NCBI RefSeq assembly: GCF_947253055.1
Contig: NZ_CAMXYE010000031.1
Coordinates: 1-15,468 of the forward strand
DNA length: 15,468 nucleotides
Source: an uncultured Arcanobacterium sp.
GTDB lineage: Bacteria; Actinomycetota; Actinomycetes; Actinomycetales; Actinomycetaceae
Reading direction: 5' to 3'
The translations under genes and the position numbers were made by a program. Shown here in pieces: positions 1-6,432 of the stretch (the first letter of the stretch is position 1; every line of letters starts with the position of its first letter). The notes beneath the pieces were generated by a model. The model was not told where the DNA came from. It saw only the letters and a program-made list of their open reading frames with translations, and made no database searches.

Positions 1-46
1 CACCCATAAGGTTTCGTCGGCAGCGTCAGATGTGTATAAGAGACAG
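1..46 (+). other. Nextera-type sequencing adapter (artefact), left end
   Basis: Bases 14-46 match the Nextera read-1 adapter, ending in the Tn5 mosaic end (28-46, core AGATGTGTATAAGAGACAG). Bases 4-13 sit where a 10-base i5 index belongs, and 1-3 (CAC) match the last bases of the P5 arm. This is library sequence, not genome. The genomic insert begins at about base 47. The match is from memory of the published adapter, but it is full length and mirrored at the other end. Confidence 0.97.
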
Positions 47-56
47 CTCTAGGCGG

Positions 57-139
57 TGCTCCCGGCGGGATTCGAACCCGCACGCTTTATGGGCGCTGCA
101 TTTTGAGTGCAGTGTGTCTACCAGTTCCACCACAGGAGC
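57..139 (-). tRNA. tRNA-Leu (anticodon CAA)
   Basis: This class II tRNA decodes UUG. Read on the minus strand, the acceptor arms are GCTCCTG and CGGGAGC (one T-G wobble), followed by discriminator A at 57. The anticodon stem CTGCA/TGCAG encloses the loop CTCAAAA, giving anticodon CAA. A long variable arm and a T-arm containing GGTTCGAATCC follow. The two bases after the discriminator are CC, but the third is G, so the complete CCA end is not encoded. The gene lies downstream of pyk and has its own promoter (165-194). It is complete although it ends only ten bases from the insert edge. Confidence 0.96.
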
Positions 140-142
140 GCA

Positions 143-159
143 CGTTTCCAAAGGAAACG
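143..159 (-). other. Perfect 7-bp hairpin just upstream of tRNA-Leu
   Basis: CGTTTCC and GGAAACG are perfect inverted repeats around a 3-base loop. On the minus strand the hairpin ends three bases before the mature tRNA 5' end. The predicted start of transcription (about 158) falls at the foot of the hairpin, so it would form almost the whole pre-tRNA leader. No T-run follows, so a terminator for pyk is unlikely. Confidence 0.6.
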
Positions 160-164
160 CATAA

Positions 165-194
165 ATCTTATAAGGAGAAAGCTCTACTTTTCAA
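165..194 (-). promoter_or_regulatory. Promoter of tRNA-Leu
   Basis: On the minus strand the -35 box TTGAAA (194-189) is followed by an 18-base spacer and the -10 box TAAGAT (170-165). Both are close to the sigma-70-type consensus. The predicted start lies near 158, about 19 bases before the mature tRNA. Confidence 0.6.
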
Positions 195-231
195 GCTCCA
201 ACCAAGGTTATCTATCACATTGGCAGGAGTT

Positions 232-1653
232 TTACAGTTTGAAGGTCTCCCCTATCTTATGGATACGAATAGTATTGGTAGAACCGCTGCTCCCCGGAGG
301 CATACCGCAGATGATTACCACTCTATCGCCAATCACTGCCATATCGCGCTTCCGCAGTACTCTATCTACCTGATCTACCATATCGTCGGTATTCTTTACC
401 GGCGGTACCAGCATCGACTGTACTCCCCATGAAAGTGCCAATTGCCGGCGAATTTCCCGATGCGGAGTAAATACCAGCAGTGGAATCCGGGCACGCAGGC
501 GAGACATACGCCGTGCTGTCTGCCCAGATGAAGTAAATACTGCCAAGTATTTAACGCCGAGTGCTTCGCCCACATCTAAAGCAGATTTAGTGAGAACGCC
601 GTTCCGCGTGCGGTGTAAATTACCGAGCTTCGGAATGCTCTCCAAAGCTTTATCTTCCGTAAATTCAATAATGGACGCCATCGTTTCTACGCAGCGTACT
701 GGGTACTTACCTACCGAAGTCTCTCCGGAAAGCATGACCGCATCGGCACCGTCTAAAATAGCATTCGCGCAGTCGGAAGTTTCCGCTCTAGTCGGAGTGG
801 GGGCACTTATCATGGACTCTAATACCTGCGTAGCCACTATTACCGGCTTCGCGTGTCGGCGTGCCAAAGCAATTGCTCGCTTCTGCACGATTGGCACTTG
901 CTCGAGCGGCAGCTCGACGCCTAAATCACCTCGCGCAATCATAAAGCCATCGAATACATCAATCAGCTCTTCGAGGACTTCCACTGCTTGCGGTTTTTCG
1001 ATTTTTGCGATTACCGGCCGCGTGCACCCGACTTTATCCATTATTTCGTGCACATCTTGCACATCCCGGGCAGAGCGCACAAAAGAAAGCGCCACTAAAT
1101 CACAGCCGTACTCTAAGCCCCATTCCAAATCGATTCGATCTTTTTCCGAAAGGGCCGGTACCGAAACGGCAACTCCCGGCAAATTTACTCCTTTATGATC
1201 GGAAACTGGACCGCCGATAAGAATCTCCGTCTTCACTTCGGTATCGGTGACCTCTAATACCCGCGCCTGTACTTTTCCATCGTCAATGAGAATTTTATCG
1301 CCCGGAGTGCAATCCTCAGGCAGGCCTTTATGGGTAGTGGAGACTAACTCCGCATTACCGGCCACATCCGCAGTGGTAATGGTAAAGATATCTCCGGGAT
1401 TAAGCATTACCGGCCCATCGGCGAATGTGCCGAGCCGAATCTTTGGCCCTTGTAAATCTAGCAACACCGCAACCGGCGTATCTAACTCTTCAGCTGCTTC
1501 CCGCACCCAGTCGATATTCTGTTCGTGCTCAGCATGAACGCCATGTGAGGCGTTAATACGCGCCACGTTCATCCCAGCTTTTACTAACTCAACTATTTTT
1601 TCTTTCGAAGCAGTAGCTGGCCCTAATGTACATACAATTTTTGCTCTACGCAT
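232..1653 (-). CDS. pyk: Pyruvate kinase
   Basis: This enzyme transfers phosphate from phosphoenolpyruvate to ADP, the last step of glycolysis, in the cytoplasm. The 473-residue length is normal for a bacterial enzyme. The N-terminal strand KIVCTLGPAT (5-14) and the active-site Arg32 in ARINASHG are present. So are Lys217 and metal ligand Glu219 in AKIEKPQ, Asp243 in ARGDLG, and Thr275 in the VIVATQ segment. The small B domain (about 70-165) interrupts the TIM barrel as usual, and an intact C-terminal allosteric-type domain follows. The ATG at 1653 begins directly at the conserved N-terminus. It has no Shine-Dalgarno sequence, but a -10 box TAAGAT ends six bases upstream, so the mRNA is probably leaderless. 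The gene follows lgt after 51 bases. Confidence 0.97.
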   Translation of the reverse strand: MRRAKIVCTLGPATASKEKIVELVKAGMNVARINASHGVHAEHEQNIDWVREAAEELDTPVAVLLDLQGPKIRLGTFADGPVMLNPGDIFTITTADVAGNAELVSTTHKGLPEDCTPGDKILIDDGKVQARVLEVTDTEVKTEILIGGPVSDHKGVNLPGVAVSVPALSEKDRIDLEWGLEYGCDLVALSFVRSARDVQDVHEIMDKVGCTRPVIAKIEKPQAVEVLEELIDVFDGFMIARGDLGVELPLEQVPIVQKRAIALARRHAKPVIVATQVLESMISAPTPTRAETSDCANAILDGADAVMLSGETSVGKYPVRCVETMASIIEFTEDKALESIPKLGNLHRTRNGVLTKSALDVGEALGVKYLAVFTSSGQTARRMSRLRARIPLLVFTPHREIRRQLALSWGVQSMLVPPVKNTDDMVDQVDRVLRKRDMAVIGDRVVIICGMPPGSSGSTNTIRIHKIGETFKL

Positions 1654-1659
1654 ACATCC

Positions 1660-1665
1660 ATCTTA
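1660..1665 (-). promoter_or_regulatory. -10 box of a probable leaderless pyk promoter
   Basis: TAAGAT on the minus strand ends six bases before the pyk ATG. It sits in the longer string AGCTAAGAT, which differs at one base from AGCTAAGCT found at both the uppP and the aldo/keto reductase promoters. No convincing -35 box was found at 16-18 bases. Confidence 0.5.
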
Positions 1666-1704
1666 GCTGATATTGATAAAATATCTCTCTTCAAACACTA
1701 TAAG

Positions 1705-2562
1705 TTATCTCGCATCCGCAGTTGGTTGTGCCTTCGGCAGATAAATATCATCTATTTGCGGATTTTGCCGGCGGTACTGGCGCAAAAAGAGGAATAGGGA
1801 AAACGAGCCGAGGAAAATAATTAAAGACGTCCAGACGTTTAGCCGCAACCCCCCAACTATTTCTGCCTGATCAATACGGAGCATCTCTATCCAAAGCCGC
1901 CCCAGCGTGTAATACATACCGTAAGCAGCAGCGAGCATACCGCTATTTAAGTGGAAGCGTTTTTCTAGACGCACTAGCAAAAAAGCTCCTAAGAAACACC
2001 ACAGCGCTTCATAGAGAAAAGTGGGGTGAAAGAGCGTGCCGGGCGGATATCCCCCACTAATTTTTTCCGGAGCTATTTCCAAACCCCACGGCAGATTAGT
2101 AGGTCTTCCATAGAGCTCTTGATTGAAATAATTACCAAAACGCCCAATAGCCTGCCCGATCAGTAAAGTAGGGGCGATAGCGTCCGCAGCCGGAGCAAAA
2201 CGCAATCCACGCTGATGTAAGGCGATAAAGATGCCCAAGGCTCCGCCCGCTACTCCGCCCCAAATTCCGAGGCCACCTTCCCATATACGCAGAGCTTTCC
2301 AGATATCACCCTGTGCACCAAAATAAGGCTGCGGAGTGGTGAATACGTGATAAAGACGCGCACCTAAAATTCCGCAAATCACTCCCCAGATGGCCACATC
2401 GGCCAGCGTATCTACTGGACCACCCTTGGCGCGATAACGTTTATCGCTCCAAATATAGGCGAATATAATTCCGGTAATAATTGCCAAAGCATAGGCCCGC
2501 ACCGGTAGAGGTCCCAAATACCAGACCCCTACTGATGGAGATGGAATAGATAATATTTGCAT
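1705..2562 (-). CDS. lgt: Prolipoprotein diacylglyceryl transferase
   Basis: This membrane enzyme transfers a diacylglyceryl group from phosphatidylglycerol to the lipobox cysteine of prolipoproteins. The 285-residue protein has the Lgt signature around residues 136-152, with core GRFGNYFNQELYG. It also has the conserved RLYHV segment near residue 70, GGLGIWGG near 97, and several hydrophobic spans. I chose the ATG at 2562 because AAGGTGAG, a good Shine-Dalgarno sequence, ends four bases before it. A GTG at 2571 would add only three residues and lies inside that ribosome-binding site. The gene follows hisI after 39 bases and is probably read as part of the hisF-hisI unit. In other actinobacteria lgt usually sits after the trp genes, which are missing here. 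Confidence 0.95.
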   Translation of the reverse strand: MQILSIPSPSVGVWYLGPLPVRAYALAIITGIIFAYIWSDKRYRAKGGPVDTLADVAIWGVICGILGARLYHVFTTPQPYFGAQGDIWKALRIWEGGLGIWGGVAGGALGIFIALHQRGLRFAPAADAIAPTLLIGQAIGRFGNYFNQELYGRPTNLPWGLEIAPEKISGGYPPGTLFHPTFLYEALWCFLGAFLLVRLEKRFHLNSGMLAAAYGMYYTLGRLWIEMLRIDQAEIVGGLRLNVWTSLIIFLGSFSLFLFLRQYRRQNPQIDDIYLPKAQPTADAR

Positions 2563-2601
2563 ACTACTCACCTTATTTATAACTATCTCGCAGCTTATAT
2601 A

Positions 2602-3078
2602 CTAGGAAATTTTTGCTGCCGCTAATACTGGTAATTCTCCACCTGCTTGAAAACAACTCCGCGTGCCCGTATGGCAAGCCGCACCCTTTTGCCGTACCTG
2701 CAATAGCAGCGCATCGCCGTCACAATCTACTTCTACGCGCACTACTTCTTGAACATGCCCCGAAGTATCACCTTTTCGCCAATACTCCTGGCGCGAACGC
2801 GACCAATACCAGACTCTTCCCGTGCGGAGCGTGCGCGCTAGCGCAGTTTCGTCCATCCATGCCACCATAAGGACTTCTCCGTTTAGATAATCTTGCGCTA
2901 CCGCACATATTAAACCGGATGCATCCCAGCGCAAACGCCGATAAATATCAGCCGCGAGTTTATCCTCTGCCACTATATCTTTATTGGCCATAGCTCTTGC
3001 CACACCCGCAGCTGCAGCCATATCCTTACTGCTCACAGCCGCAGCTTTATTCTCCACCTGCGCACTTTCCTTACTCAT
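2602..3078 (-). CDS. hisI: Phosphoribosyl-AMP cyclohydrolase
   Basis: HisI opens the purine ring of phosphoribosyl-AMP, an early step of histidine synthesis, in the cytoplasm. The catalytic domain spans about residues 48-143. It contains WDASGL, the magnesium-site cluster Asp118, Asp120 and Asp122, and the zinc ligands Cys119, Cys135 and Cys142 in the CHTGTRSCF region. At 158 residues it is longer than many single-function HisI proteins. The extra length is an Ala-rich N-terminus of about 45 residues with no visible motif. The ATG overlaps the hisF stop by four bases and is preceded by GAGGTG, so the longer start and translational coupling are both plausible. There is no HisE (pyrophosphohydrolase) domain fused to it. 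Confidence 0.94.
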   Translation of the reverse strand: MSKESAQVENKAAAVSSKDMAAAAGVARAMANKDIVAEDKLAADIYRRLRWDASGLICAVAQDYLNGEVLMVAWMDETALARTLRTGRVWYWSRSRQEYWRKGDTSGHVQEVVRVEVDCDGDALLLQVRQKGAACHTGTRSCFQAGGELPVLAAAKIS

Positions 3079-3845
3079 AACCGCACCTCGATTCCGGCAG
3101 CCGCCAAAGCCTGCTTCACCTCGTTAATAGAGAGAGTTCCAAAGTGGAATACGGAAGCTGCTAATACGGCATCAGCACCGGCTTGCACAGCAGCTACAAA
3201 ATCTTCTGCCTTACCCGCTCCGCCGGAAGCGATAATTGGCACCCCGACTACCTGCCGCATCGCCTCAATCATCTCTAAATCAAATCCGGCTGTAGTGCCG
3301 TCGCCATCCATAGAATTGAGGAGGATTTCTCCCGCTCCTAAAGCTACGGCCTTTTCCGCCCAGGCCAGTGCATCTATACCCGTGCCTTGCTTTCCTCCAT
3401 GCGTAGTGACCTCATATCCAGAAGCCGTCTGCAAAGCTGGAGCCCGGCGCGCATCTACGGAAAGAGTGATGACTTGATTTCCGAAAGTTTCTGCCACTTC
3501 TTTTAACAACTCCGGACGACGAATAGCGGCCGTATTAATCCCCACCTTATCGGCGCCGGCAGCCAGTAAACGCTGCACATCAGCCACTGAACGCACACCT
3601 CCGCCCACGGTACAAGGGATAAACACCTGCGCGCTGACGTCTTCCACCAATTTTTGGGTAGTCGCGCGATCTTCCACCGAAGCGGCGATATCTAGAATGG
3701 TAATCTCATCGGCGCCTTGCTCACTGTAAAGCTTTGCTAACTCCACCGGATCGCCGGCATCGCGTAAATTGCGAAAATTTACTCCTTTTACTACCCGGCC
3801 TTTTGCCACATCTAGGCAGGGTATTACTCTCACTGCTACGCCCAT
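3075..3845 (-). CDS. hisF: Imidazole glycerol phosphate synthase, cyclase subunit
   Basis: HisF cyclises PRFAR with ammonia supplied by HisH, giving imidazole glycerol phosphate for histidine and AICAR for purine synthesis. The 256-residue length is standard. The catalytic pair is seen as Asp12 in IPCLDV and Asp131 in LSVDARR. Phosphate-binding glycine loops appear at CTVGGGVR (about 78-85) and IIASGGAG. The ATG at 3845 is preceded by AGAAGGA at a normal distance. The gene follows the FKBP-like gene after 50 bases and overlaps hisI by four. HisH, HisA and the rest of the pathway are not in the window, so whether the organism makes histidine cannot be judged here. Confidence 0.97.
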   Translation of the reverse strand: MGVAVRVIPCLDVAKGRVVKGVNFRNLRDAGDPVELAKLYSEQGADEITILDIAASVEDRATTQKLVEDVSAQVFIPCTVGGGVRSVADVQRLLAAGADKVGINTAAIRRPELLKEVAETFGNQVITLSVDARRAPALQTASGYEVTTHGGKQGTGIDALAWAEKAVALGAGEILLNSMDGDGTTAGFDLEMIEAMRQVVGVPIIASGGAGKAEDFVAAVQAGADAVLAASVFHFGTLSINEVKQALAAAGIEVRL

Positions 3846-3895
3846 AATATTTTCCTTCTGTTAAATTCTCCCACGATTTTTACCGGCACCGAAAA

Positions 3896-4756
3896 TTATT
3901 TTTTCGCCGACGCTGCCTCTCTATCTGCCACTTCTGCCAATATATCTACCACCATATAGATATCTTTATCTCCGCGGCTCTGCGCCGCGGGAATTGTGAG
4001 CAGAATTCGCGATCCTACCCGCTCATTTATAAGTCCGCTCTGCAGCCCCGTAAACAATTTTTCTAATTCCAAATAGGCGGGGGCAGGATTTTCCCAGGTA
4101 TTTTCCAGCACTTTTCCCTGTGCATCGGTGCGCACATAATTAGCATATATCCGCGATTTTTTATTCAGCTGCACTCCCGATCCCGCTTTTAGCACTGCCG
4201 TCCGAAATGTGTGGGCATCTCCCCCTTGTAGATGTGGCACACCTGCCGCATCCTCCGTAACTGTAGGAAGCCCTGCTGCGCCGGAATTTTTATTCTCGCC
4301 GGCAATGTGCAGCGGCAAAATATCGATTATTACTATTTCCGCCTTGTTTTCATTTTCCGGCACTTCGACGATTTCTATACGGCTACCAATTTTTCGCTCA
4401 ATTATTGCTGGCGCTACTTTCCCGAGACTTTCCGCCTCCGCCACTCCCGCATAGATTCGGCTGTACTCGTTCTCAACCAAGCGATACCCATTTTTATATA
4501 TGAACGACGTCGCTTGAAAAAGTACCTGCCCGCCAGCCTTTATTTTCTCGCCCTTTCCTTCTTTAAGCACCCGAATTCCCTTATCGGCAATACGCGGAGT
4601 GCCAGTAACCTGCAGAAATACCGGTTCCCCAATTTCTCCATAGGCACCAATACGTAAATCCACTGGACCTGGGCCTGTAAACCAGTGCGTAAATCCGGGC
4701 AATAGACCAATTAATAACCCTATTCCTAAAGCCAGTAAGGCTAAGCGTCTTGGCAT
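3896..4756 (-). CDS. Membrane-anchored tandem FKBP-like protein, probably catalytically degenerate
   Basis: An FKBP-type peptidyl-prolyl isomerase gene beside pafA is familiar in actinobacteria, and this 286-residue protein fits that slot. A hydrophobic N-terminus (about 5-20) looks like a signal anchor. It has no lipobox cysteine, so it is not an obvious lipoprotein. Two FKBP-like units follow. The first, about 61-149, opens VLKEGKGEKIKAGG and closes VIIDILPL. The second, about 184-276, opens AVLKAGSGVQL and closes VVDILAEV. Each keeps the GSR turn. In the second unit the usual V-I-x-G-W-E segment reads LFTGLQSGL, so the floor tryptophan is absent, and the IPP-type loop is shortened. It may be an extracytoplasmic binding protein or chaperone rather than an isomerase. 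The start overlaps the pafA stop by one base (TAATG), with GGAG upstream. Confidence 0.72.
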   Translation of the reverse strand: MPRRLALLALGIGLLIGLLPGFTHWFTGPGPVDLRIGAYGEIGEPVFLQVTGTPRIADKGIRVLKEGKGEKIKAGGQVLFQATSFIYKNGYRLVENEYSRIYAGVAEAESLGKVAPAIIERKIGSRIEIVEVPENENKAEIVIIDILPLHIAGENKNSGAAGLPTVTEDAAGVPHLQGGDAHTFRTAVLKAGSGVQLNKKSRIYANYVRTDAQGKVLENTWENPAPAYLELEKLFTGLQSGLINERVGSRILLTIPAAQSRGDKDIYMVVDILAEVADREAASAKK

Positions 4757-6141
4757 TATTTCTCCAACCGAGCCAAAAGTAGCTCTACCCGTCTATCGGT
4801 AGCTACAAAAGGATCATCTAACTCTATGCTATGGACGCCGGTGCCGTCCACCAACTGCAGCGTGGACCAATCTGCTAAATAAGTGGCACGTGCCGCCTGC
4901 GCCGCCTTGATGAAATCTCCGCGCAATTTTGCCCGGGTAGTGCGCGGAGGCAGTGATTGAGCTGCACTAATTTCTGCTGGATCGAGCAAAACCCGCAAAA
5001 TCCCGTTTTCTTCTAGGGAATCGCGCAGACCTTTTTCGGTAATATCGTGCCAAGCTAATTCCAGACGGGCTAAACGCATATCTCCGTAGTCTAAAGAAAA
5101 TTTTTCCTGATAGCGGCGGAAAAAACGCCGTTTTGCTACCCAATCTATTTCGGTGGCAATTGCAGATAAATTATCTGCTTCCAAAGCAGTTAAAGCTCGC
5201 CTCCACAGTTGGAAAGCATATTGCCGCAGGGGCGATTGCACCTCCCATCCCCACTTTTCATAGTGGGATTCTACCCACTGATAAAAAACGATTTGTAAAT
5301 CTAGCGCAGAAATACTTTTCCCGTTTGCCAAAGGCACCAATGCTTGCCAATCCCGCGAAATTGCCCGCAAAGCAGCCAAGGGATCTTCTAAAGTGTATTC
5401 CGGTAGTTTCTCTCCCGTCTCCAGTATTCCCAGCACTGCTTCCGTCATACAGATTTTCAAAACAGTAGTGGCATCACCAATATTCGAATCCCCTACTATC
5501 ACGTGGAGTCTGCGGAACCGCTCTGGATCTCCGTGCGGTTCATCGCGCGTATTTATAAGTGGACGAGAATTAGTAGTAGCAGCGGATATTGAATCTGATA
5601 TATAACGCGCCCGCTGGGAAATTTCAAAATGTGCGGCCTCCTCTGCAGTAGCGGGCATAATATAGCCCGCTCCCACTAGTAACTGCCGCGATACGAAAAA
5701 AGGAATCAATGATTCCACCCGCGCCCGATAGTCACGCCGCCGGCGCACTAGGTAATTTTCATGGCAGCCAAAAGAATGCCCGGCACTATCTACATTATTC
5801 TTAAAAAGATGAATCTGCCCCGCCTGCTTTGCCCGTAATTCGTTATTAGCTTGCGCTGCTAAATCCCGCAATATCGCATCTCCGGCGCGGTCATTTGCCA
5901 GTAAATCAGCGGGGTCATCGCATTCGGCACTGGCATACTCGGGATGGGTGCCTACATCTAAGTAAAGTCGACTTCCATTCGGTAGATACACATTGGCAGT
6001 GTGCATTTTTTCCACCAAAGGAGCGAAGAGCAACTGCGCTGCCGCTTCCGGCAACAGCGCGGAACCGCGCCCGTCTAGCCGCGGGCAAGTTATGCCATAT
6101 TCATTTTCAATACCGAAAATTCTTTTTTCCGGCTGCACCAC
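4756..6141 (-). CDS. pafA: Pup-protein ligase
   Basis: PafA uses ATP to activate the C-terminal glutamate of Pup and joins it to substrate lysines. It belongs to the carboxylate-amine ligase fold related to glutamine synthetase. The 461-residue protein begins with RIFGIENEYG (metal/ATP glutamates 12 and 14). It carries the catalytic-base loop LYLDVGTHPEY with Asp62, then FKNNVDSAGHSFGCHENY and NTRDEPHGDPERFRRLHV. The missing Dop-type loop and the LDVG (not VDHA) sequence distinguish it from Dop. The start is GTG, directly after the pup stop TAA. A second GTG follows, so Met-1 could be either. The ribosome-binding sequence AGGTGGGG lies inside the last codons of pup, so translation is probably coupled. 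In proteasome-bearing actinobacteria prcB and prcA usually lie between pup and pafA; here there is no space for them. Confidence 0.96.
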   Translation of the reverse strand: MVQPEKRIFGIENEYGITCPRLDGRGSALLPEAAAQLLFAPLVEKMHTANVYLPNGSRLYLDVGTHPEYASAECDDPADLLANDRAGDAILRDLAAQANNELRAKQAGQIHLFKNNVDSAGHSFGCHENYLVRRRRDYRARVESLIPFFVSRQLLVGAGYIMPATAEEAAHFEISQRARYISDSISAATTNSRPLINTRDEPHGDPERFRRLHVIVGDSNIGDATTVLKICMTEAVLGILETGEKLPEYTLEDPLAALRAISRDWQALVPLANGKSISALDLQIVFYQWVESHYEKWGWEVQSPLRQYAFQLWRRALTALEADNLSAIATEIDWVAKRRFFRRYQEKFSLDYGDMRLARLELAWHDITEKGLRDSLEENGILRVLLDPAEISAAQSLPPRTTRAKLRGDFIKAAQAARATYLADWSTLQLVDGTGVHSIELDDPFVATDRRVELLLARLEK

Positions 6142-6363
6142 TTATTCCCCACCTTTTTGCACGAAACCTTGTACGAAAGCTGCCGCGTCTTCTTCCAGTA
6201 TTTCTCCAATATCGCTCAGCAACATATCCAGGTTTTCATCGACTTTTTCCCCGGCCGCAATTGAGTTATTAGCCGCGTCTTGCGCATTCGCCGCATTGCT
6301 AGCATTACCCGCATTTAACTCGCTAACGAAATTACCTACTTTATCTACTGCATCATTTTCCAT
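6142..6363 (-). CDS. pup: Prokaryotic ubiquitin-like protein Pup, ending in Gly-Gly-Glu
   Basis: Pup is the small disordered tag that PafA attaches to lysines. The 73-residue protein has the family C-terminal half: a helix around MLLSDIGEILEEDAAAFVQG and the tail FVQKGGE. The terminal residue is Glu, not the commoner Gln, so it can be ligated without deamidation by Dop. Corynebacterium glutamicum Pup is a known example of this form. The N-terminal half is Asn/Ala-rich (NASNAANAQDAANN), unlike the usual Gln- and charge-rich start that engages the Mpa pore. The ATG at 6363 has only a weak AGAG ribosome-binding sequence. Candidate lysine sites for self-pupylation are 8, 40 and 70. It lies 69 bases after dop and directly abuts pafA. 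Confidence 0.95.
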   Translation of the reverse strand: MENDAVDKVGNFVSELNAGNASNAANAQDAANNSIAAGEKVDENLDMLLSDIGEILEEDAAAFVQGFVQKGGE

Positions 6364-6403
6364 TATTTTCTCTGTTTCTTTCCCGGGCTACTACCACTAT
6401 TTA

Positions 6404-6432
6404 ACTCTACTTTTTCTCCACCGAGCCCACAA
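6404..6432 (-). promoter_or_regulatory. Candidate internal promoter for pup-pafA
   Basis: In the dop-pup gap the minus strand reads TTGTGG, a 17-base spacer and TAGAGT. The -10 matches four of six consensus bases and the -35 three. It would give pup a 5' leader of roughly 30-40 bases. Such a promoter could let Pup be made in excess of Dop. Confidence 0.3.

Noticed and set aside
57..139. tRNA-Leu as an integration site for a mobile element
   Set aside because: No integrase, direct repeat of the tRNA end or foreign-looking cargo is visible; the neighbours are core genes.
143..159. Rho-independent terminator after pyk
   Set aside because: The hairpin has no following T-run on either strand and fits better as the tRNA leader.
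590..1198. A 202-codon plus-strand open frame opposite pyk
   Set aside because: It is the antisense shadow of a clearly conserved pyruvate kinase, has Ser/Thr-rich composition typical of such shadows and no recognisable domain.
2563..2571. GTG at 2571 as the lgt start
   Set aside because: It lies inside the Shine-Dalgarno sequence that serves the ATG at 2562 and would add only three residues.
4232..4657. A 141-codon plus-strand open frame opposite the FKBP-like gene
   Set aside because: No family features and no upstream signal; the minus-strand frame has coherent domains and operon overlap.
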